DNA from: Acidobacteriota bacterium
Lineage (GTDB): Bacteria > Acidobacteriota > Terriglobia > Terriglobales > SCQP01
Direction of reading: 5' to 3'
Assembly (NCBI GenBank): GCA_021818645.1
Contig: JAKATS010000383.1
Coordinates: forward strand, 1-5,770
DNA length: 5,770 nucleotides
Positions 1 through 5,770 of the stretch are shown here, piece by piece (position 1 is the stretch's first letter; each line of letters starts with the position of its first letter). The notes beneath the pieces were generated by a model. The model was given only the letters and a program-made list of their open reading frames with translations. It did not search any database and was not told where the DNA came from. Made by a program: the position numbers and the translations under genes.

Positions 1-2658
1 AAGAATCGTGATGGGATGGATGAAGTTTTCGTACAGAATGCCCAGCACGATATATACCGTGATGATGGCGGCCAGAATCAGCCAGGGTTCATTGGCCAGC
101 GAGTGAATCAGCGCCTGAGCGGTGCCCTCAAAATGTCCACGCACGCTGAATGGCAGATGCAAGCCTGCGATCGCGGTTTGAATCTGCGCAATCGCCTGCC
201 CGAGCGAAGCGCCGCGGGCCAGGTTAAACGACAAAGTCACGGCCGGAAATTCGCCATAATGGCTGATCACAAGAGGCTGGGTCTCGAGCCGGATTTGGGC
301 AAACGCGGCCAGCGGCACCTGGGCGCCGCCGGCCGCGCCCACATAAAGACTGCCCAGCGCGGCGGGATTCCGGCTGAAACTGTGGGCGTTTTCCAGAACC
401 ACATGATATTGATTGTCCTGGGTGAAAATGGTGGAGACTTGACGCTGCCCATAGGCGTCGTAAAGCGTGTTATCAATGGCAGCCGGGGTAATGCCCAGCC
501 GGGCCGCCGTGGCGCGGTCAAAGTCAATGCGGACGGTCAGGCCTCCAGGCTGTTCATCGGTGGCCACATCGCGCAGATCGGGAAGCTGGCGCAGCCGCGC
601 CAGCACGCGCGGTGCGTAGCGGGCCAACTCCCGGGCATTGGCGTCATCCAGGGCATATTGATACAGCGTGCGGCTGACCTGATCATTCACGGTCAACTCC
701 TGCACCGGCTGCATGAATAACTGAATACCCGGCACCCGTGCCAATTGTGGCCGCAATTGGCGGATGATCTGCATGGCTGATAGCGAACGCTGGCTGCGCG
801 GCTTTAAATTGATCTGAATGCGGCCGCTGTTAAGGGTGGTATTGACACCGTCAATCCCGATAAACGAAGGAACATTGGCGATCGCCGGATTGCGGAGCAG
901 CATGCGAACCAGCGCCTGCTGGCGCCGGGCCATTTGCGGAAATGAAACCTGGGGCGGCGCCTGGGAAATGCCCAGGATTTCGCCCGTATCCTGCTGCGGG
1001 AAAAAGCCTTTGGGAATGATCCAGAACAGCCATAGCGTCAGACCCAGCGTGGCCACGGTGATCAACAGCGTGGCGGGCTGATGGCGCAGGACCCGGCGCA
1101 GCAGGCCGGCATAACCCGATACGCATTTTTGCCACCAGCGCTCGGTTAAATGATAAAACCGGCTGTGGCTCACCTGTTCCGGTGGCTGCAACAGGCGCGC
1201 AGCCAGCATCGGTGTCAGGGTCAGGGATATAATCGCGGAAAAGACGATGGTGGCGGCCAGGGTCAGGGCGAATTCCCGAAACAGCCGGCCCACGATATCC
1301 CCCATGAACAAAAGCGGTATCAGTACCGCAATCAGGGAAACGGTGAGCGAAATAATGGTGAAACCGATCTGCTCGGCGCCGCGCAGCGCGGCCTGCAATG
1401 GCGGTTCGCCGGCTTCGAGAAAGCGGGCGATATTTTCGGTCATGACAATGGCGTCATCGGCCACAAAGCCGGTCGAGATGGTCAGTGCCATGAGAGATAA
1501 ATTATCGAGGCTGAAGCCGAGCAGATACATCACGCCAAAAGCGGCCACAATGGAGAGCGGCACGGCCACGCCCGGAATCAGGGTGCCGGCAATGGTCCGC
1601 AGAAACAGAAAAATCACCAGCACCACCAGCGCGATGGTCAGCAGCAGCTCCATTTGCACGTCATTCACCGAGGCACGGATGGTGTTGGTGCGGTCGGAAA
1701 CGATGGCTATTTTGAGCTGCGGGGGAATCGCCGCCCGCAATTGGGGCAGCAGCTTTTTGACCTGGGCCACCACATTCAGCACATTGGCGCCGGGCTGGCG
1801 CTCGATGTTGAGCAGTACCGCCGGCTGCAGGTTCTGCCAGGCCGCCAGCTGGGAATTTTCCACACTGTTAATCACGCGGGCCACACTCGCCAGCCGCACC
1901 GGCGCACCGTTGCGATAAGCCACCACCAGGCGCTGGTACTGACGGGCGCTGGTGAGCTGGTCATTCGTCGAGATCGCGTAATTTTGCCGCGGTCCGTCAA
2001 GATTGCCTTTGGGCTGGTCAATATTGGCGGCGTCAATGGCAGTACGCAGATCTTCGAGACTCAAGCCATAACTGGCCATTTGGCCGGGATTGACCTGAAT
2101 TCTGACCGCCGGACGCTGGCCGCCGCTGATGGTGACCAGGCCGACACCCGACAACTGCGAAATTTTCTGCGCCAGCAGGGTATCGGCAAAATTTTCCACC
2201 TGCGACAAAGGCATCTGCGATGAAGTCAAGGCCAGGGTCAGAACAGGGGCATCGGCGGGATTGGTTTTGCTGTAGATCGGAGGCGAAGGCAGATTGGCCG
2301 GAAGATAGCTGCTGGCGGCGTTAATCGCGGCCTGCACTTCCTGCTCGGCGATATCAATGTTCTGGCTGAGAGCGAATTGCAGCAGAATGACCGAACTGGA
2401 ATAGGAACTGGTCGAAGTCATCTGGCTGAGCCCGGGAATTTCTCCGAACTGCCGCTCGAGCGGTGTGGTCACTGCGGACTCCATGACCTGAGGGCCGGCG
2501 CCGGGGTAGGAAGTGACAATCTGAATTGTGGGGTACTCAACCTCGGGCAGCGCGGAAACCGGAAGCTGGCGATAGGCCGTAAAACCCACCAGCAGCAGCC
2601 CAAGCATGACCAGCGAGGTGGCGACCGGACGCAGAATAAAAATACGCGAGGGACTCAT
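1..2658 (-). CDS. mdtB: MdtB-type RND multidrug efflux transporter, inner-membrane pump subunit (C-terminus cut by window edge)
   Basis: This is a proton-driven inner-membrane pump subunit of the HAE1 RND family; it passes drugs or other amphiphiles to an adaptor and an outer-membrane channel. The frame is open for 886 codons from the ATG at 2658 to base 1, out of roughly 1,030-1,040 usual in the family. The start MSPSRIFILRPVATS matches the conserved N-terminus (MdtB: GPSRLFIMRPVATT). Visible parts are TM1 (about 12-29), the first porter region, TM2-TM6 (about 337-483), TM7 (about 528-547), the second porter region and TM8 (about 859-875), ending in ILYENFIHPITIL. The proton-relay pair D401-D402 in TM4 (GFVADDAIV) corresponds to AcrB D407/D408; the partner Lys in TM10 lies outside the window. 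The blocks LPVSALPEVEYPTIQ, GVGLVTISGGQRPAVR and LIPLLFMGDIVGRLFREFA resemble MdtB more than AcrB. It follows the adaptor gene after 35 bases. I see no frameshift or internal stop. Substrates cannot be inferred. Family certain; the exact ortholog (MdtB or MuxB) is likely. Confidence 0.95.
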   Translation of the reverse strand, partial: MSPSRIFILRPVATSLVMLGLLLVGFTAYRQLPVSALPEVEYPTIQIVTSYPGAGPQVMESAVTTPLERQFGEIPGLSQMTSTSSYSSSVILLQFALSQNIDIAEQEVQAAINAASSYLPANLPSPPIYSKTNPADAPVLTLALTSSQMPLSQVENFADTLLAQKISQLSGVGLVTISGGQRPAVRIQVNPGQMASYGLSLEDLRTAIDAANIDQPKGNLDGPRQNYAISTNDQLTSARQYQRLVVAYRNGAPVRLASVARVINSVENSQLAAWQNLQPAVLLNIERQPGANVLNVVAQVKKLLPQLRAAIPPQLKIAIVSDRTNTIRASVNDVQMELLLTIALVVLVIFLFLRTIAGTLIPGVAVPLSIVAAFGVMYLLGFSLDNLSLMALTISTGFVADDAIVMTENIARFLEAGEPPLQAALRGAEQIGFTIISLTVSLIAVLIPLLFMGDIVGRLFREFALTLAATIVFSAIISLTLTPMLAARLLQPPEQVSHSRFYHLTERWWQKCVSGYAGLLRRVLRHQPATLLITVATLGLTLWLFWIIPKGFFPQQDTGEILGISQAPPQVSFPQMARRQQALVRMLLRNPAIANVPSFIGIDGVNTTLNSGRIQINLKPRSQRSLSAMQIIRQLRPQLARVPGIQLFMQPVQELTVNDQVSRTLYQYALDDANARELARYAPRVLARLRQLPDLRDVATDEQPGGLTVRIDFDRATAARLGITPAAIDNTLYDAYGQRQVSTIFTQDNQYHVVLENAHSFSRNPAALGSLYVGAAGGAQVPLAAFAQIRLETQPLVISHYGEFPAVTLSFNLARGASLGQAIAQIQTAIAGLHLPFSVRGHFEGTAQALIHSLANEPWLILAAIITVYIVLGILYENFIHPITIL

Positions 2659-2693
2659 GGGAAAAAATGAATACGCTGCTTCGAGGCGGGCGA

Positions 2694-3833
2694 TCAGGGA
2701 CGCCGCAGGATGACTTTCTGACCGGGGCGAAGTTCATTCTGCCCATCGGTCACGACCGCTTCCCCCGCCTTCAGTCCCTTCCGGATCACCGTCTCCAGAC
2801 CCGCCACGTAGCCCGTCTCCACGGGACGCATGCTCACAGTATGGTTGGGCTCAACTATAAAGACGAAGTTGCAGCTGGAATTGCGCTCGATGGCGGCAGA
2901 GGGCACGACCAACGCCTGCCGTAATACCCGCAGCTGGAGATGGATATTGACAAATTCGTTGGGCCAGAGCTGATTGCCGCGGTTCGGGAAAATGGCTTTG
3001 AGCTGGATGGTCCCGGTGGTGGGGTCAATCTGGTTGCTCATCGCCAGCAGACGGCCTGCCGCCAATCGGGTTTTGTTATCGCTGCCATAGGCGGTGACCC
3101 GCAGAGGGCTCCGCGTCATCGCCTTCCGGATGGGCGTGACCTGATTTTCCGGCAGTGCAAAGACCGCGACGATGGGCTGCACCTGGGTGATGATCACGAT
3201 GCCTGTTGTGTCGGAGGTTTGCACAATATTGCCCAAATCCACCTGCCGCAGTCCGGTGATGCCGCTGATCGGAGCGGTGATATGGGTATAGGCCAGATTT
3301 AACTGGGCGGCTTTCAAGGACGCCCGGTCCAGGGCGACAGTACCGGTTAACTGTCCCACCAGCGCCTGCTGTGCATTCAACTGCTGCAGGGCCAGAATTT
3401 TCTGCCGGTACATGGACTGATCGCGTTCCAGATCAATTCTGTCGTCGGCCAACTGCGCTTGATCGCGCTGCAGCGCGGCCTGGGCCTGGCGCACGGCAAT
3501 CTGAAAGGGGCGCGGGTCCACCACGGCCAGCAACTGTCCTTTATGAACGAACTGCCCCTGATGAAAGACGATCCGCACCAGCGGTCCACTCACCTGCGTG
3601 CGCACAATCGCGGTATTGGCGGCTGCCACCGTGCCCAGCCCTTGCACGATATAGGGAACGTCTTTCCGGATGACCGGCGCGGTCTGCACGGAAACCGGGC
3701 CCATCATGCCGTGGGAGGGTTTGGCTGGAGCATCCGCAGTGCGCGTACAAGCCGCGATGGTCAGGGTTAAAAATGTTAACAGCAGACCGGCGAGCCGATA
3801 GCCGCCCATAAAATGCAGCAAACGTGAATTCAT
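2694..3833 (-). CDS. mdtA: MdtA-type membrane fusion protein (periplasmic adaptor of the RND efflux pump)
   Basis: This 379-residue HlyD/AcrA-family adaptor links the inner-membrane RND pump to a TolC-type outer-membrane channel. The N-terminus has a basic and hydrophobic signal followed by a lipobox-like LTIAAC, so Cys29 is the probable lipidated residue. Next come the first beta strand region (about 46-73), a biotinyl-lipoyl-like half motif (about 74-106, with GQFVHKGQLLAVVDP), an alpha-helical hairpin (about 113-180), the second lipoyl half (about 181-206, with ITAPISGITGLRQVDLGN), a beta-barrel region with DPTTGTIQLKAIFPN and WPNEFVNI, and a membrane-proximal C-terminal domain ending DGQNELRPGQKVIL. 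These blocks follow E. coli MdtA closely (GDTTGIVVITQ, NQIDATTGTIKVKA, FPNQFVN). An in-frame TGA lies 12 bases upstream, so ATG 3833 is the first possible start; the ATG at codon 9 is the only close alternative but would shorten the signal peptide. No clear Shine-Dalgarno sequence precedes it. It lies 115 bases after glgC and heads the efflux operon. Confidence 0.95.
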   Translation of the reverse strand: MNSRLLHFMGGYRLAGLLLTFLTLTIAACTRTADAPAKPSHGMMGPVSVQTAPVIRKDVPYIVQGLGTVAAANTAIVRTQVSGPLVRIVFHQGQFVHKGQLLAVVDPRPFQIAVRQAQAALQRDQAQLADDRIDLERDQSMYRQKILALQQLNAQQALVGQLTGTVALDRASLKAAQLNLAYTHITAPISGITGLRQVDLGNIVQTSDTTGIVIITQVQPIVAVFALPENQVTPIRKAMTRSPLRVTAYGSDNKTRLAAGRLLAMSNQIDPTTGTIQLKAIFPNRGNQLWPNEFVNIHLQLRVLRQALVVPSAAIERNSSCNFVFIVEPNHTVSMRPVETGYVAGLETVIRKGLKAGEAVVTDGQNELRPGQKVILRRP

Positions 3834-3913
3834 ATGCGTGACAAATCAGGGCCACTGCCAGTGCAGCGGTTTCGCCCCACCCTGCGGTGCGCGGCTTAAT
3901 TCCCTATACGCTG

Positions 3914-3947
3914 AAAAATCCTCCGCGGCATCAGGGCGGGCGGGATT
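3914..3947 (-). terminator. weak candidate intrinsic terminator after glgC
   Basis: Read on the minus strand just after the glgC stop, AATCC-CGC can pair with GCG-(GA bulge)-GGATT, giving eight base pairs broken by a two-base bulge around a loop of about 13 bases, followed by the rest of a five-T run. The position, directly downstream of glgC and ahead of the efflux operon, is where a terminator would be expected. The bulge, large loop and short T tract make it weak. It was found by eye and no folding energy was calculated. Confidence 0.25.
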
Positions 3948-3948
3948 A

Positions 3949-5226
3949 TTACCAATAGCGAGCCCGACTTTCCGGGGTTTCCGCGGCTTTGGCCACCACG
4001 GTAATACCGCTTTCATCCACGTGATAGCCGCGGGCGCGGTCGGATTCGGGGTCAAAGCCGACTGTGCTGTTGGCCGCGATGTGGACATTTTTATCCAGAA
4101 TGGCCCGGCGAACGCGGGCTCCCGGCCCGATATAGACGTTATCCATCAGAATGGATGCTTCCACTTCGCAGCGGGCTTCCAGCACCACATTGCGGCTCAA
4201 CACCGATTCCCGCACCCGGCCTCCGGCCAGCAGGCAGCCGCCCATGACCAGCGAATCAATCGCTTCGCCCTTGCCACGTTCGCCGTCATACATGAACTTC
4301 GAGGGCGGAGTGTTGAAGTTCGAGCTCATGATCGGCCAGGCCCAGTTGTAGAGATTCAACTCCGAGTCCGGTTTCCGCAGATCCATATTCGCTTCGTAAT
4401 AGGCACGAATGGTGCCGACATCGCGCCAGTAGGGACGTTCGACTTCATAGCCGCCGTGCACCGGGATGCGATTACTGGAAAAATCATAGGCATAAACATC
4501 CATGTGCTCGACCATATACGGAAAGATATTGCGGCCGAAGTCGTGAGCGCCGCCCTGCAGCGCATCATGCTGCAGCACTTCCACCAGTACACGCGTATCA
4601 AAAATATAATTTCCCATGGACGCCAGCGCCCAGTCCTCGCGCCCGGGTATGACTGGCGCGACGTTGGGATCGGGCTTTTCCACAAAGTTGCGGATACGGA
4701 AGCCGGCGTCAATATCCAGCACGCCGAAAGGCTTGACCTCGCTGCGCTCAATCGGCAACGAGGCCATGGTGGCGGCGGCGCCGTGTTCAAAATGATAGTC
4801 CACCATTTGCCCGATATTCATCTTGTACACGTGGTCGGCGCCGAAAACCGCGACCGCATCGGGATTGAACTGTTCGATCAGATTAAGATTCTGATAAATC
4901 GCATCGGCGGTGCCGCGGTACCAGACGTCGCCGACCTGCATCTGAGCCGGAACTACGGTGGCAAACGCATCGCGGGCACCGACCACAAACGACCAGGCGC
5001 GCTGAATATGGCTGATCAGCGACTGCGCCTTGTACTGGGTCAGCACATAGATCGAATCAATACCGGAATTGATCAGGTTGCTGAGAACGAAGTCAATCAC
5101 CCGGTAACGGCCGCCAAACGGGACGGCGGGTTTGGAACGGTGCTTGGTCAGCGGGTACAGGCGCTCGCCTTTACCGCCCGCCAAGACCAGGGCCAGGATG
5201 CGTTGCCGGCTTTTGCCTGCGGCCAT
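3949..5226 (-). CDS. glgC: Glucose-1-phosphate adenylyltransferase (ADP-glucose pyrophosphorylase)
   Basis: GlgC makes ADP-glucose and pyrophosphate from ATP and glucose 1-phosphate, the committed and normally allosteric step of bacterial glycogen synthesis in the cytoplasm. The 425 residues match the usual length (E. coli 431). The N-terminal nucleotidyltransferase domain (about 9-270) has the nucleotide loop LAGGKGERL (15-23), SKPAVPFGGRYRVIDF (31-46), WYRGTADA (102-109), FGADHVYKM with D131 matching the catalytic Asp142 of E. coli, and FVEKP with K184 matching the glucose-1-phosphate-binding Lys195. ASMGNYIFD and PYWRDVGT are also present. The C-terminal third is a left-handed beta-helix with imperfect hexapeptides (GCLLAGGRVRESVL to AILDKNVHIAANSTVGFD). 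In the activator region, E. coli Lys39 and His46 correspond to H29 and P36, so effector response may differ. The ATG at 5226 fits the family start and has AGAGGA 11 bases upstream. The gene ends in tandem TAA codons. It follows pdxT by 48 bases and is probably cotranscribed with it. Confidence 0.97.
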   Translation of the reverse strand: MAAGKSRQRILALVLAGGKGERLYPLTKHRSKPAVPFGGRYRVIDFVLSNLINSGIDSIYVLTQYKAQSLISHIQRAWSFVVGARDAFATVVPAQMQVGDVWYRGTADAIYQNLNLIEQFNPDAVAVFGADHVYKMNIGQMVDYHFEHGAAATMASLPIERSEVKPFGVLDIDAGFRIRNFVEKPDPNVAPVIPGREDWALASMGNYIFDTRVLVEVLQHDALQGGAHDFGRNIFPYMVEHMDVYAYDFSSNRIPVHGGYEVERPYWRDVGTIRAYYEANMDLRKPDSELNLYNWAWPIMSSNFNTPPSKFMYDGERGKGEAIDSLVMGGCLLAGGRVRESVLSRNVVLEARCEVEASILMDNVYIGPGARVRRAILDKNVHIAANSTVGFDPESDRARGYHVDESGITVVAKAAETPESRARYW

Positions 5227-5237
5227 AACCTCAACCG

Positions 5238-5243
5238 TCCTCT
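5238..5243 (-). promoter_or_regulatory. candidate ribosome binding site of glgC
   Basis: The minus strand reads AGAGGA 11 bases before the glgC ATG, with a second GAGG only two bases before the ATG, too close to act. The spacing of AGAGGA is slightly long but usable. It supports ATG 5226 as the start, and it is the only recognisable Shine-Dalgarno-like site in front of the three starts visible in the window. Confidence 0.4.
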
Positions 5244-5274
5244 CTGCCTGCGAAGCTGCCCACTCTGTCTGATC

Positions 5275-5770
5275 TTAGGCCAGATGGGCTTGGTGCCGGT
5301 CATGATTCAGAGATTCCTGAACCATATTTAAAAATAGCTGATGCAGTCGAGAATCATCGGTTAATTCCGGATGAAAAGTTGCGGCAAATTGCCGTCCCTG
5401 CCGCACCAGGACCGGCTCCTGATCCAGCCAGGCCAGAACTTCAACTTCGGGTCCGCAGGTACGAATGCGGGGGGCGCGAATAAAAATCATCTCCGGCGCC
5501 GGCGTGGCTGCCGCCGGTAATAGTTTTTCCCGCCATTGGCCAGAAGCCACGAAACTGTCAATCTGGCGGCCATAGGCGTTGCGTTCCATGACAATATCGA
5601 GCGAGCCCAGACTATCCTGGGCGGGGTGAGTCACTTCCCTGGCCTGCAAGATTGCGCCAGCACAAGTACCAAATATGCAATGGCTTGCCGCATATTCTTT
5701 CATCTTATGGATCATATTTTGCCGGCGCATGAGATGTAGCTGGGTGGTACTTTCGCCGCCAGGCAGTATC
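5275..5770 (-). CDS. pdxT: Pyridoxal 5'-phosphate synthase glutaminase subunit PdxT (N-terminus cut by window edge)
   Basis: PdxT is the class I glutaminase of the PdxS/PdxT complex. It hydrolyses glutamine and channels ammonia to PdxS, which builds pyridoxal phosphate from ribose 5-phosphate and glyceraldehyde 3-phosphate. The frame runs 164 codons from the right window edge to TAA at 5275; about 40 residues are missing compared with the usual length near 200. The visible part begins ILPGGESTTQLHL, which includes the GGES oxyanion-region motif, and this continues in frame upstream of the ATG at 5730, so that ATG is internal and not the start. The nucleophile Cys lies in FGTCAG (codon at 5662-5664), and the other two triad members are His and Glu in FHPELT (codons 5371-5373 and 5365-5367). 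MERNAYGRQIDSF and FIRAPRI are further family signatures. All catalytic residues are intact, so it appears functional. The partner gene pdxS is not in the window; it often lies just upstream, which would be beyond the right edge. Confidence 0.96.
   Translation of the reverse strand, partial: ILPGGESTTQLHLMRRQNMIHKMKEYAASHCIFGTCAGAILQAREVTHPAQDSLGSLDIVMERNAYGRQIDSFVASGQWREKLLPAAATPAPEMIFIRAPRIRTCGPEVEVLAWLDQEPVLVRQGRQFAATFHPELTDDSRLHQLFLNMVQESLNHDRHQAHLA

Noticed and set aside
16..2223. Several plus-strand open frames of 87-234 codons opposite the pump gene
   Set aside because: They overlap one another and lie antisense to a continuous, strongly conserved RND protein; their translations show no recognisable family.
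3371..3770. Plus- and minus-strand open frames of 70-104 codons over the adaptor gene
   Set aside because: They are out-of-frame shadows of the adaptor, which matches the MdtA family along its whole length.
3850..3864. Short palindrome CACTGCCAGTG between glgC and the adaptor gene
   Set aside because: Only four base pairs with a three-base loop, with no T run and no extension of the stem; likely chance.
3834..3913. Possible promoter for the efflux operon, with TATAGG near 3902-3907 as a -10 element
   Set aside because: No -35-like hexamer sits at proper spacing, and the host's promoter consensus is unknown, so I cannot support a promoter call.
3838..5331. A 497-codon plus-strand open frame covering all of glgC and both its flanks
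   Set aside because: It is exactly antisense to a clearly recognisable glgC with intact motifs. Its product is rich in His, Arg, Gly and Ile with no domain I recognise, as expected when a GC-rich, codon-biased gene is read backwards. Length alone is not evidence of coding.
5728..5730. ATG at 5730 as the start of pdxT, giving a 151-residue protein
   Set aside because: The frame stays open to the window edge and encodes the conserved PdxT segment with GGES upstream of this ATG, so the true start is outside the window.

Overview
The window carries four protein-coding genes, all read from the minus strand. In transcription order (right to left) they are pdxT (5' end cut by the right window edge), glgC (complete), an mdtA-type periplasmic adaptor (complete) and an mdtB-type RND efflux pump subunit (3' end cut by the left edge). 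The gaps are 48, 115 and 35 bases, so the window is almost fully coding. I see no tRNA, rRNA, CRISPR array, insertion sequence or convincing repeat. Every long plus-strand reading frame is the antisense shadow of one of these genes.

The organism is a Gram-negative bacterium of moderately high GC, judged by eye. An RND pump with a lipoprotein adaptor requires an outer membrane. PdxT shows that vitamin B6 is made by the DXP-independent PdxS/PdxT route, which rules out an Escherichia-like host using PdxA/PdxJ. The GlgC mixes features of proteobacterial and actinobacterial or cyanobacterial enzymes. Acidobacteriota or a similar non-enteric lineage would fit, but this is an inference and no gene here settles it.

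Right part (about 3949-5770): pdxT and glgC lie head to tail 48 bases apart and are probably cotranscribed. They join pyridoxal phosphate synthesis (glutaminase subunit) to ADP-glucose synthesis for glycogen. Pyridoxal phosphate is the cofactor of glycogen phosphorylase, but no functional coupling is shown by the sequence. A weak terminator-like hairpin follows the tandem TAA stops of glgC.

Left part (1-3833): the adaptor and pump genes form a classic efflux operon. Both proteins resemble E. coli MdtA and MdtB closely along their length. In the mdtABC and muxABC arrangement a second RND subunit gene follows mdtB, so one may lie just beyond the left edge.

I did not find a previously undescribed system. 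The points most worth a second look are substitutions at functional positions in otherwise standard proteins (the activator site of GlgC and the hairpin tip of MdtA), the probable missing second pump subunit, and the lack of recognisable ribosome binding sites ahead of both efflux genes.
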